A DNA stretch of 20,789 bases from positions 1 through 20,789 of the IMG/VR virus record IMGVR_UViG_3300044612_001109; one strand, given 5' to 3'. Below the pieces are notes generated by a model that saw nothing but the letters and a program-made list of their open reading frames with translations, was not told the DNA's origin and ran no database searches. This document shows positions 12,335-18,315 of this stretch, one piece after another (position 1 is the first letter of the stretch; each line of letters starts with the position of its first letter). The position numbers and the translations under genes were made by a program. This DNA comes from a virus.

Positions 12335-12592
12335 ATGACAAAGAAAGAACTGGCCAAGGAAAAGGAAAGACTGCAAGGCATCGTCCGCAGATTAATAAAG
12401 CGGTATGGGGCGGAGATACTGTATCAAGGCGATTGGTTTTACCACTTGAAGTACTACACAATTAATATCTACGCGCCCGAAAACAGTAAGGTGTTTAGGG
12501 TCAGAGCGTACGAGGTCAAAGGTGACATCACAAACTGGGACTGGGACAAGTCGATAAACCTAGGTCGCGTTGATGCGTGGTTGTTGAAATAG
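12335..12592 (+). CDS. Unknown basic protein, 85 aa
   Basis: The ATG follows ACGAGGAGGAAGT, a leader word used again before later genes. The product has a Lys/Arg-rich N-terminal helix (KKELAKEKERLQGIVRRLIK) and then a beta-like, aromatic-rich part (YQGDWFYHLKYYTINIYAPE, VFRVRAYEVKG) ending in WDWDKSINLGRVDAWLLK. No catalytic motif is visible. It closes the P4 operon, being followed by a terminator-like hairpin before promoter P5. Confidence 0.7.
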   Translation: MTKKELAKEKERLQGIVRRLIKRYGAEILYQGDWFYHLKYYTINIYAPENSKVFRVRAYEVKGDITNWDWDKSINLGRVDAWLLK

Positions 12593-12604
12593 TGAGGAGG
12601 GTTA

Positions 12605-12639
12605 GGGTTTATCCTGATATAAAAACCCAATATTTTTTT
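12605..12639 (+). terminator. Probable terminator before promoter P5
   Basis: GGGTTT (12605-12610) pairs with AAACCC (12623-12628) around a 12-base loop and is followed by AATATTTTTTT. The stem is weak, so efficiency is uncertain. The left arm is also a copy of the TAGGGTTTATCC promoter-associated word. Confidence 0.5.
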
Positions 12640-12648
12640 AGATAATTC

Positions 12649-12676
12649 TTGACAAAGTAGTGAATTGTAGGACAAT
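12649..12676 (+). promoter_or_regulatory. Rightward promoter P5
   Basis: A perfect -35 TTGACA (12649-12654) precedes a -10 GACAAT (12671-12676) at 16 bp. TTGTAGGACAATTG at this -10 resembles one half of the operator seen at P1-P4. It lies 24 bases before the ATG at 12701 and appears to drive the long small-gene operon that follows. Confidence 0.6.
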
Positions 12677-12700
12677 TGATAAACAGAACGAGGAGGAAGT

Positions 12701-12952
12701 ATGAACAGATTCAATGAGGAACTAGAGCAAGGCGCAGTACAAATCACAATGAGTGCGGAAACCCTTGACGATAATTCGGTGGCCGTCAACTTCGATATGT
12801 GGGACAACGAGAATGGCCAAGTGGTAGCACAGGCCGGCTATGTATTGACCCGCCAAGACGATCAGGACAAATGCTTTTATGTGACTGTCTTTAATGCAGA
12901 GGGCGATGTCTTATCTGAAACAGTTGTACCGATGCACTTCAACGAATGCTAG
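12701..12952 (+). CDS. Unknown acidic protein, 83 aa
   Basis: This is the first gene after promoter P5, with ACGAGGAGGAAGT before the ATG. The protein is acidic and apparently all-beta: VQITMSAETLDDNSVAVNFD, GQVVAQAGYVLTRQDDQDKC, FYVTVFNAEGDVLSETVVPM. Small acidic beta proteins of phages often bind host enzymes or mimic DNA, but no specific family is recognised here. Eight bases separate it from the next gene. Confidence 0.7.
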   Translation: MNRFNEELEQGAVQITMSAETLDDNSVAVNFDMWDNENGQVVAQAGYVLTRQDDQDKCFYVTVFNAEGDVLSETVVPMHFNEC

Positions 12953-12960
12953 GAGGAGCC

Positions 12961-13158
12961 ATGAAAAAAACCATAGGCGAGATTCAAGAAGAAATGAATG
13001 CTATGGAGTACGAGTTGGAGAAGTTACGCAAACTCCAGTATTACGAGTGGCCTCTAGAAGATCGGATGCGTTACGGCCGGTTACAAGCAATGAAACAGAG
13101 GCGCATGGACGATTGGATAAGACAAACCAACAAAGACATTAGAGAGGAGGAAGTATGA
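12961..13158 (+). CDS. Small charged coiled-coil protein, 65 aa
   Basis: I chose ATG 12961, preceded by CTAGGAGGAGCC; an upstream start at 12946 would overlap the previous gene. The product is almost wholly helical and charged: IGEIQEEMNAMEYELEKLRK, YYEWPLEDRMRYGRLQAMKQ, then DDWIRQTNKDIREEEV. Heptad-like spacing suggests a coiled coil. Its stop overlaps the next start (ATGA). Function unknown. Confidence 0.7.
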   Translation: MKKTIGEIQEEMNAMEYELEKLRKLQYYEWPLEDRMRYGRLQAMKQRRMDDWIRQTNKDIREEEV

Positions 13159-13388
13159 AAGTCACAAATAAAATCACCGGCAAGGTATACGAATACCCAA
13201 CATCACAATTCTTAAACGATGCATTTCCCTACGCACTTGGATACTGGCAAGGTAGGTCGTCCGGTTACTTTGAGAATGGCACCTACGAAGACATGAGTGA
13301 GTTTCATCAAAGCCTATACAAGCTTGGGTACGATGCCGGAGTTGCTGACTATTGTGAAATGGATATGGAAAGAGGAGAGAAAGCATGA
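13155..13388 (+). CDS. Unknown protein, 77 aa
   Basis: The start overlaps the preceding stop as ATGA, and GAGGAGGAAG within the previous gene's end is its ribosome site. The product begins MKVTNKITGKVYEYPTSQFL, with an aromatic-rich middle (FPYALGYWQGRSSGYFENGT) and an acidic end with DAGVADYCEMDMERGEKA. The pattern GYWQGRSSG...YxxGYDAGxADY recurs in small phage proteins as I recall, without function. Coupled translation places it in the P5 operon. Confidence 0.7.
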   Translation: MKVTNKITGKVYEYPTSQFLNDAFPYALGYWQGRSSGYFENGTYEDMSEFHQSLYKLGYDAGVADYCEMDMERGEKA

Positions 13389-13459
13389 TCAGTTTTTTAT
13401 TAGGGCTTATTGTGGGGTATGCGATGGCTTATGTCGTATGTAAGGGGGGTTGGGTATGA
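13385..13459 (+). CDS. 24-residue membrane micropeptide
   Basis: The frame overlaps the previous stop (ATGA) and the next start (ATGA), and AGAGGAGAGAAAGC before it is a good ribosome site. The product is a single hydrophobic helix, MISFLLGLIVGYAMAYVV, with a short Cys-Lys-Gly-Gly end. Exact stop-start overlaps on both sides argue that it is translated. Function unknown; the size is typical of phage membrane micropeptides. Confidence 0.6.
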   Translation: MISFLLGLIVGYAMAYVVCKGGWV

Positions 13460-13650
13460 GCATACAAGGAAAACTAGCAAGGGTCATCGAGGCTAACCGG
13501 ATCGGTGATGTCAAGGCATATGGAGAGTATGACTACAACGAGAGAAGTGCGGGGGGTTTACGAAACACGCGAATCCAAAAGCTAATGCAAGAATCCATAG
13601 AGACCGGCAAGAAATTAAGAAGTATTGAACAGAAAGAGGAGGGGAAATGA
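13456..13650 (+). CDS. Small basic protein, 64 aa
   Basis: I chose ATG 13456, which overlaps the micropeptide stop, over a start six bases upstream. The product begins MSIQGKLARVIEANRIGDVK, has YGEYDYNERSAGGLRNTRIQ in the middle and a charged helical tail (ESIETGKKLRSIEQKEEGK). It is basic and probably partly disordered. No motif is recognised. Its stop overlaps the next start. Confidence 0.65.
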   Translation: MSIQGKLARVIEANRIGDVKAYGEYDYNERSAGGLRNTRIQKLMQESIETGKKLRSIEQKEEGK

Positions 13651-13841
13651 TTACGAAAAACGAGATTATAAAAGCGGGGTACGAAGTGCTACCCAAAGGC
13701 GGGTGGATTCGGATTGATCCTACGATTATCCCCCACGACTGGGACGATATATGTAAAGACTTTGGGGTGGACTCTAGTTGCTTAGAGATTATTTTATGTG
13801 TAGCGGGTGTTAAAGAAATTCATGAGGAGGAAACAGAATGA
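13647..13841 (+). CDS. Unknown acidic protein, 64 aa
   Basis: The ATG overlaps the previous stop (ATGA) and follows GAGGAGGGGAA. The product starts MITKNEIIKAGYEVLPKGGW, followed by IRIDPTIIPHDWDDICKDFG and a C-terminal hydrophobic-acidic part with CLEIILCVAGVKEIHEEETE. A mixed alpha-beta fold is likely. No family is recognised. It belongs to the coupled P5 gene run. Confidence 0.65.
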   Translation: MITKNEIIKAGYEVLPKGGWIRIDPTIIPHDWDDICKDFGVDSSCLEIILCVAGVKEIHEEETE

Positions 13842-14008
13842 GAATCACACCAGTAGCACCGGTCGTGCCGGTACAGAAGGACAAGCCATACAAGAGCATC
13901 GAGGAGGCCATCGTAGAGACCAAGCCGGCAGTAGTGGTGGATATTACTTGGGTACAAGGCTTTGATAAATTCGTAGGTGAGTTGGTACATGGGAGGAAAC
14001 ATGGATAG
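13838..14008 (+). CDS. Unknown 56-residue protein
   Basis: The frame begins inside the previous stop (ATGA), with GAGGAGGAAACAGA as ribosome site, and ends at TAG 14006-14008, inside the next gene's first codons. The product starts MRITPVAPVVPVQKDKPYKS, a Pro/Val-rich stretch, then has a helix IEEAIVETKPAVVVDITWVQ and a basic end. Both overlaps and the strong ribosome site support a real gene. Function unknown. Confidence 0.6.
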   Translation: MRITPVAPVVPVQKDKPYKSIEEAIVETKPAVVVDITWVQGFDKFVGELVHGRKHG

Positions 14009-14171
14009 GTTAGAGATGGTCACAGAGCTAGTGCAAAACGAAATTGATTGGGTTGTAGGTGACCCTACATTTGAGAATGTTCAGTCCATCGTAAAGTTTT
14101 TTGCCTTGGGTGGATTTAGTGGTTGCTCAGATGAGGAGCTTGAGCGTATGTATAAAAATTTAACGGCATAA
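14001..14171 (+). CDS. Unknown 56-residue acidic protein
   Basis: I chose ATG 14001, which follows GGGAGGAAAC, rather than a start 24 bases upstream. It overlaps the end of the preceding gene by 8 bp. The product MDRLEMVTELVQNEIDWVVG continues with ENVQSIVKFFALGGFSGCSD and a helix EELERMYKNLTA, so it looks like three short helices. The FALGGFxGCSDEEL turn pattern is distinctive but not assigned to any family I know. Confidence 0.65.
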   Translation: MDRLEMVTELVQNEIDWVVGDPTFENVQSIVKFFALGGFSGCSDEELERMYKNLTA

Positions 14172-14180
14172 GGGGGAACC

Positions 14181-14399
14181 ATGTTAAAAAATAATAATGT
14201 CGAGAGTATGTTAGAGGTGGTGTGGGAGGCCTTGCATGGGTACCGGCAGACTTGCATACCGGAGGGGGTCGAGGAATATGATGACGAGTGGAGCGACATC
14301 TGCACGGCCATGGCTTGGATCGAAGAAGACCTAGAGAACTATCACAACAGAGACGAGGACACCCCACAAGACGATCCGAACTGGGAGAGGCACCTATGA
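14181..14399 (+). CDS. Very acidic protein, 72 aa
   Basis: The ATG follows AAGGGGGAACC. The product is strongly acidic, especially its second half (EGVEEYDDEWSDICTAMAWI, EEDLENYHNRDEDTPQDDPN), with a helical N-terminal part. Phage proteins with such density of Asp and Glu are sometimes DNA mimics that block host DNA-binding defence enzymes; here this is only a composition-based suggestion. Its stop overlaps the next start as ATGA. Confidence 0.65.
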   Translation: MLKNNNVESMLEVVWEALHGYRQTCIPEGVEEYDDEWSDICTAMAWIEEDLENYHNRDEDTPQDDPNWERHL

Positions 14400-14647
14400 G
14401 AGATACCACAATAGACTTAATCATGCGCGAGACGGCACCCTGTGACAATTGTGAACACGCACAGAAATGCAAAAACGAATTGATGGCCTGTAGAGTGTTT
14501 GGAATGTACACAAGAACCGGACGCTTTAGCATAGAGTCACCGCGCGATCCAAGCTATACCTTGTACAACAAAATCTTTTCGGAGGATGAGAAGGAGTTAA
14601 TCAAAATCTTGAAAGAATTAAACAGGCGTGAGGCGAGCGATGTCTAA
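14396..14647 (+). CDS. Small four-cysteine (zinc-finger-like) protein, 83 aa
   Basis: ATG 14396 overlaps the previous stop (ATGA), with GGGAGAGG upstream. Residues C16, C19, C25 and C32 in APCDNCEHAQKCKNELMACR form a compact four-cysteine motif that probably binds zinc. A middle segment FGMYTRTGRF follows, then a charged helical end (FSEDEKELIKILKELNRREA). Such knuckles occur in many small phage proteins and may bind nucleic acid or protein. No named family. Its end overlaps the next gene by 8 bp. Confidence 0.7.
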   Translation: MRDTTIDLIMRETAPCDNCEHAQKCKNELMACRVFGMYTRTGRFSIESPRDPSYTLYNKIFSEDEKELIKILKELNRREASDV

Positions 14648-14879
14648 AAACGAAAAGCTAGTTTGGTTTGGTGACATGGAATTTGGCCAGTTCATAGCGG
14701 GCGAGGAGTCTTATTCTTTTGTGGTGGTGCATGACATATTCGAGAAGATTAACCTACAAGAAGCGCACATCGAGGACTACGCAGAACAATGTGGGTACTC
14801 AGACTACTTGATTCCAAAAGATTTTGAAGGTGAGGTTGTGTTTAGTAAAACATTTTTGAGGAGGATGTTAGGACTATGA
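14640..14879 (+). CDS. Unknown acidic protein, 79 aa
   Basis: I chose ATG 14640 (MSKNEKLVWFGDMEFGQFIA), which has GAGGCGAG upstream; an earlier start at 14628 is further into the preceding gene. The product continues GEESYSFVVVHDIFEKINLQ, EAHIEDYAEQCGYSDYLIPK, ending in a basic helix KTFLRRMLGL. A beta-alpha arrangement is likely. No motif is recognised. The stop overlaps the next start as ATGA. Confidence 0.65.
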   Translation: MSKNEKLVWFGDMEFGQFIAGEESYSFVVVHDIFEKINLQEAHIEDYAEQCGYSDYLIPKDFEGEVVFSKTFLRRMLGL

Positions 14880-15052
14880 GATACGAAGACGAAGAGTTGA
14901 GTTGGGATAATCGAAGCAAGCGAGTAAGCGGTTTTGTTGATCCGGAGTACTTAGCGCGCGAGTTAGACGGGTGTTCTTCAAAGCGGACAATGAGGTGGAT
15001 GCTAGAAAGAATGGAGGAGGATTTTGAACAGGATGGGGAGGGATGGAGATGA
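14876..15052 (+). CDS. Unknown charged protein, 58 aa
   Basis: The frame begins at ATG 14876 inside the previous stop, with GAGGAGG 14 bases upstream, and ends at TGA 15050-15052 overlapping the next start. The product is highly charged: MRYEDEELSWDNRSKRVSGF, VDPEYLARELDGCSSKRTMR, and a final helix WMLERMEEDFEQDGEGWR. Start-stop coupling on both sides supports translation. No family is recognised. Confidence 0.6.
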   Translation: MRYEDEELSWDNRSKRVSGFVDPEYLARELDGCSSKRTMRWMLERMEEDFEQDGEGWR

Positions 15053-15327
15053 CGACATTTACAAGCGAGGATAGGGAGAATGCGATGAAAGACGAGGAGT
15101 ATGCCGGTGGGATACCGATCCCGTTCATGGGGTGGGCGCAGATTGATCAAGAGGATACCGAGAAGATGCTCCGAGACCAGTTACACATGGTGAATCAGAA
15201 ATTGCAAGAGGCCAACCAGTTAATTGGTGAGCAGAAAAAAGTATTAGAGTTGTACCAAGAGTTTGTGAAAGAAAACAATTTATTTAATGTATGGATGTTC
15301 TTTATGGGAGATAGAAAAGATGTCTAA
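15049..15327 (+). CDS. Coiled-coil protein, 92 aa
   Basis: ATG 15049 is 6 bases after GGGAGGG; the in-frame ATG at 15043 would be too close to that site. The first 30 residues are acidic with a Pro/Gly-rich turn (AGGIPIPFMGWAQ). Residues about 35-77 form a long helix with heptad-like spacing (MLRDQLHMVNQKLQEANQLI, GEQKKVLELYQEFVKENN), probably a coiled-coil dimer. The end is hydrophobic (NVWMFFMG). Function unknown. Its end overlaps the next gene by 8 bp. Confidence 0.65.
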   Translation: MTTFTSEDRENAMKDEEYAGGIPIPFMGWAQIDQEDTEKMLRDQLHMVNQKLQEANQLIGEQKKVLELYQEFVKENNLFNVWMFFMGDRKDV

Positions 15328-15589
15328 TTTTGGAACAATGAGCGATGGTATTTGGACAACAGTTAATAATGTTGAAGAGTGCACTTACAAGATAAAAAAT
15401 GTAGCAAATGTTCTTGAGATCATAGCGGTGGCCGAGACCGGTGATGTAGAAAGCGGTGCCTTGTGGTTGATGCGCGATAACCTGATGGAGCTAACCGATA
15501 AGATTGAGTTGTATACCCAAGACTTACTGGACTGCAGACGAGAGCTCATGGAGGAGATGAACAAACCCAAAACGAGTAAGAAGAAATAA
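15320..15589 (+). CDS. Unknown helical protein, 89 aa
   Basis: I chose ATG 15320 (MSNFGTMSDGIWTTVNNVEE), preceded by GGGAGATAGAAAAG; the longer frame start is inside the previous gene. The protein has a central hydrophobic helix (VANVLEIIAVAETGDVESGA), a second helix (LWLMRDNLMELTDKIELYTQ) and a basic tail (KPKTSKKK). Two helices of this sort suggest a small oligomeric protein. No family is recognised. A 64-bp gap with duplicated GGGAAA ribosome-like words follows. Confidence 0.65.
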   Translation: MSNFGTMSDGIWTTVNNVEECTYKIKNVANVLEIIAVAETGDVESGALWLMRDNLMELTDKIELYTQDLLDCRRELMEEMNKPKTSKKK

Positions 15590-15653
15590 CCCTATCGGGA
15601 AAGAATGTCAAAAAACTGAACCAAACAAACAAAAATTTACCGAACGGGAAACA

Positions 15654-15962
15654 ATGAAACCTAGTGACGAGTACAAGGTCTGTAGTTTGGAGGAAGCCGA
15701 GGAGTTTGCACAAAAGCGAGAAAAGGAGAGTGAGCACGGATACTGCCCAAACTGCAAGGCCGACTTAGATGGTGGGTCGATATGGGAGCATTTCTACAAG
15801 TTGACTGGGTCAGAAGAGAAGGCCGACAAGAGCGCAAAAGCGTATGGTGCCACTCGGGAGAAGGGGCAATGGGGTCGGGCAGTTGGTATTTACGATAGGG
15901 ATTTAGACCGGACTGTGGCATGGTTTTGTCCGGATTGTCATCATAAATGGGGGAGGGTATGA
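15654..15962 (+). CDS. Split zinc-ribbon protein, 102 aa
   Basis: Two CxxC pairs, CPNC at 31-34 and CPDC at 92-95, are separated by 57 residues that are helical and charged (WEHFYKLTGSEEKADKSAKA). Together they would form one zinc ribbon with a long insert. Zinc ribbons bind nucleic acids or partner proteins. GGGAAAC precedes the ATG. The stop overlaps the next start as ATGA. The pairing of the two CxxC knuckles is inferred, and a specific family is not recognised. Confidence 0.7.
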   Translation: MKPSDEYKVCSLEEAEEFAQKREKESEHGYCPNCKADLDGGSIWEHFYKLTGSEEKADKSAKAYGATREKGQWGRAVGIYDRDLDRTVAWFCPDCHHKWGRV

Positions 15963-16294
15963 ACAAAAAGAATTTTCCACCGCACATTGTGGATGGTGGG
16001 GCTAGTTATCAAAAGAAAGTGGAGGAGGCGCCATATCATCCAGGCTACGAGGATGCAGTTGTAACTCCGGCACCGAAACGCAAAGACCTAAGAGAGATGG
16101 ACACAGGGCTATTTGATGATGTACAGATCAGTAACCCAGCGAGAGATAAAGCATGGGAAGCATTTATTAAACGCAAAGATGTTGCGGGTTGGGCGGTTGA
16201 TAAGGAGGGCTTTCCTTTGAATGGCTTTTACGATGTGTGGTGCATTGCATGGAGTAAGGGTTGGGATACTGGATATGAGGCACAAGAGAAATGA
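15959..16294 (+). CDS. Unknown protein, 111 aa
   Basis: ATG 15959 overlaps the previous stop; GGGGGAGGGT is its ribosome site. The N-terminal half is Pro-rich and probably disordered (MNKKNFPPHIVDGGASYQKK, ending APKRKDLREMD). The C-terminal half, ARDKAWEAFIKRKDVAGWAV then FYDVWCIAWSKGWDTGYEAQ, shows a Trp-rich helical pattern (AFxxGxxxGW) that recurs in small phage proteins as I recall. Its stop overlaps the next start. Function unknown. Confidence 0.65.
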   Translation: MNKKNFPPHIVDGGASYQKKVEEAPYHPGYEDAVVTPAPKRKDLREMDTGLFDDVQISNPARDKAWEAFIKRKDVAGWAVDKEGFPLNGFYDVWCIAWSKGWDTGYEAQEK

Positions 16295-16647
16295 ACGCAT
16301 ACGAATTAGCTGATGCTCTTGATAATTTTGTTAACCCTAGTCGGGAAATTAAAGAATCACAAGCCATGCTACGCTACCAAGCAGACCAAATAAAAGAGTT
16401 AACAGATACTATTAAAGGAGAGAAGCAAATGGACATCAAAGTAAAAATTATTAGAGAAAACAAAGACGGGTCGGCCAACGCACAGGTGGACTTTGATAAA
16501 GAAGGACTAGAGTTCTTGGTGCAGGAAGGATTGCTATCCATAATTACTCAGTTCATAAAGAACAACGAAAACGCGCAAAAAGGTATGGCTATGCGTAAAC
16601 GGATTGTTACCAAGGAAAAGAAAAGTGCCATTAAAAAGAGTAAATAA
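16291..16647 (+). CDS. Two-part protein with internal start, 118 aa
   Basis: The first 46 residues (MNAYELADALDNFVNPSREI, then AMLRYQADQIKELTD) look like one small phage protein, and the last 72, from an internal ATG at 16429 (MDIKVKIIRENKDGSANAQV), look like another. The internal ATG is preceded by AAGGAGAGAAGCAA, a good ribosome site. The sequence therefore suggests two once-separate genes fused in frame, with the second still able to start on its own. The C-terminal part has VDFDKEGLEFLVQEGLLSII and a basic tail. Function of both parts is unknown. ATG 16291 overlaps the previous stop. Confidence 0.65.
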   Translation: MNAYELADALDNFVNPSREIKESQAMLRYQADQIKELTDTIKGEKQMDIKVKIIRENKDGSANAQVDFDKEGLEFLVQEGLLSIITQFIKNNENAQKGMAMRKRIVTKEKKSAIKKSK

Positions 16648-17083
16648 GATTGAAGGCCATCTTGTAACAAGACCGGCTAAAGATCACCCCGACTTAGCGT
16701 ATTGGTTTGCATTAAGAAACCTCAAGGTAATTGATCAAGATTATCAATGCGCGACTTGTTGGCGATCAAGCGAAGATTATTCTATGGAGTTGCATCACCG
16801 GCACTACGACAATTGGGGGCAAGAGCGCCTTGAAGATGTAGCGTTGTTATGTGTGAGTTGCCATGATGCGATTACAAACACAATTCGCAGTAGACGGAGG
16901 GCCCTAGGAGATCAGACTCTTAGTACTATCATCTCAGAGCCCAAACCAGTTCGGTCCAAAAGACCAAAGACTAGGAAAGTAAAAAATCCTAGGGCAGTAA
17001 AGGCCAAAAAGGTTGTGAAATCTAGAAAGCCTAAGATTAAAAAAAGAGTAGTTCCAAAAGTCAAACCTTATAAGGAGAATTAA
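16625..17083 (+). CDS. HNH endonuclease with basic tail, 152 aa
   Basis: HNH nucleases cut DNA with a metal held by a beta-beta-alpha fold. Residues QCATCWRSSEDYSMELHHRH (41-60) carry the first CxxC zinc pair and the catalytic His pair; YDNWGQERLEDVALLCVSCH (61-80) carries the Asn-bearing region and the second CxxC with a following His. The last 50 residues are almost only Lys, Arg, Pro and Val, like a histone-type DNA-binding tail. I favour GTG 16625, 8 bases after AAGGA; a TTG at 16604 is the alternative. A homing, packaging or host-DNA degradation role cannot be distinguished; it lies in the small-gene region, away from terL. Confidence 0.85.
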   Translation: MPLKRVNKIEGHLVTRPAKDHPDLAYWFALRNLKVIDQDYQCATCWRSSEDYSMELHHRHYDNWGQERLEDVALLCVSCHDAITNTIRSRRRALGDQTLSTIISEPKPVRSKRPKTRKVKNPRAVKAKKVVKSRKPKIKKRVVPKVKPYKEN

Positions 17084-17084
17084 C

Positions 17085-17693
17085 ATGGCAGGATATATGC
17101 AATACGATGTAACACTACAGGGCGACTCGTTGATCATGCACAACGGTCAAACCGCAAACCCACTTAACCCATTCTCAAAAGCAATGAAAGAGATTAGTGG
17201 TAAACGTAAGAAAACAGACTCGGACTACGAGGCGATGTCCAACATCGAATACAAAGCGGGTTTATATGTGGATGCTAAAAATAATGTAATCATCCCATCG
17301 CGTGTATTGGAGTCGGTATTGGCTGAAGGTGCCAAGAAATCAAAAGAAGGCAAACTGGCACTATCGGGTATGTTTGTGGATACCGATGCGCTTCTAATTT
17401 ATGATGGCCACCCCATGAGTCTTGATGAGTTGATGAATAGCCCTGAGCATCGTCTGTGTGTAGCAGTACGAGTTGGGATGTCAAAGGTTATGCGTACGCG
17501 CCCACATTTTAAAAACTGGTCGGCTAAGTTTAAGGTCTCTCTTAATGCCGATGTAGCCAACGAAGGCCAGTTACGTAGATGGGTTGAAGATGCCGGCGCA
17601 TATGTTGGGATCGGTGACTGGAGACCACGCCATGGTCGGTATGAAATTGTGAAGTTTGAGTCAGTCAGTAAGGGTCTCAAAAAGGTTGCCTAG
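17085..17693 (+). CDS. Conserved phage protein, 202 aa, next to the pentamer array
   Basis: The ATG follows AAGGAGAATTAAC, one base after the HNH stop codon. The product starts MAGYMQYDVTLQGDSLIMHN and contains NPFSKAMKEISGKRKKTDSD, then YKAGLYVDAKNNVIIPSRVL, a strand-rich middle, and a C-terminal motif AYVGIGDWRPRHGRYEIVKF. I recall similar proteins (MHNGQ, KRKKTD, GIGDWRP) in many phages of Proteobacteria, without firm function. The Gly-rich loop near the end resembles those of RAMP-like RNA-binding folds, but this is a weak impression. It is the last gene before the G-rich array and could act on it. Confidence 0.7.
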   Translation: MAGYMQYDVTLQGDSLIMHNGQTANPLNPFSKAMKEISGKRKKTDSDYEAMSNIEYKAGLYVDAKNNVIIPSRVLESVLAEGAKKSKEGKLALSGMFVDTDALLIYDGHPMSLDELMNSPEHRLCVAVRVGMSKVMRTRPHFKNWSAKFKVSLNADVANEGQLRRWVEDAGAYVGIGDWRPRHGRYEIVKFESVSKGLKKVA

Positions 17694-18315
17694 GTAGGGG
17701 TTTCATGGTGAGGTCTGGTTCGGAGCGGTGTGGCAGGGTGGGGTCAGGCAAGTTAGGGTTTGGGTTTCGTGGTGATGCGGGATGCGGTTAGGTCGGGTCG
17801 GGCGGGGTGAGGTTTGGACTGGCGAGGGTTTCTAGGTTGTGCTAGGTGTGACACGGTTCGGTTTGGCACGGTATGGAAAGGTATGGGTTTCTAGGCTAGG
17901 TGGGGCGAGGTGTTGTGCGGTGATGCTTGGAGTGGTATGGGTATCAAGGTGTGGCACGGCTCGGTACGGTCGAATGCGGTGCGGTTAGGCAGAGCACGGC
18001 ACGGCTCGGGTTTTAGGGCGCGGTACGGTCCGGTTTATTTAGGCGGGTTGTGGTGGGGTTGTGGTGGGGTCGTGCAGGGCAAGGGATTCGTGGCCGGGTG
18101 CGGTCGGGTTCTGTGCGGTGCGGTGAGTCATGGCCTTTTGTGGTGTGGTAGGGATTTCGCGGCGAGGCGGGGCGATGCGTGGTTTGCTCAAGTCTGGTCT
18201 CGTAAGGTATGGCAAGGTAGGGGTTTTATGGCTAGGTCAGGCATTTTTTAGTTGGGTCAGGCAATGTTAGGTGGGGTATGGTGGGGCACGGTTGGGACAT
18301 CAAGGTTTTTTAACA
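17694..18315 (+). repeat. G-rich 5-bp-periodic array (GGNNN) in blocks
   Basis: About 600 bp directly after the 202-residue gene is dominated by GG every five bases, with variable bases between (for example GGTAT GGCAA GGTAG). The register shifts at recurring words such as GGGTTTC, GGGATTC, GGGTATC or GGGTTTT, found near 17697, 17755, 17825, 17883, 17938, 18006, 18081, 18149, 18218 and 18294, so blocks of roughly 50-75 bp are delimited. C is mostly rare and never in long runs, so the strands differ strongly in G. A 113-codon open frame inside is a by-product of the repeat. It ends at AACAGGAGG of the next gene. Confidence 0.9.

Noticed and set aside
17910-18251. 113-codon open frame inside the G-rich array
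   Set aside because: The product is a Trp/Gly/Arg/Val-rich artefact of the GGNNN period with no ribosome site; open frames are expected because TAA and TGA are rare in such sequence.
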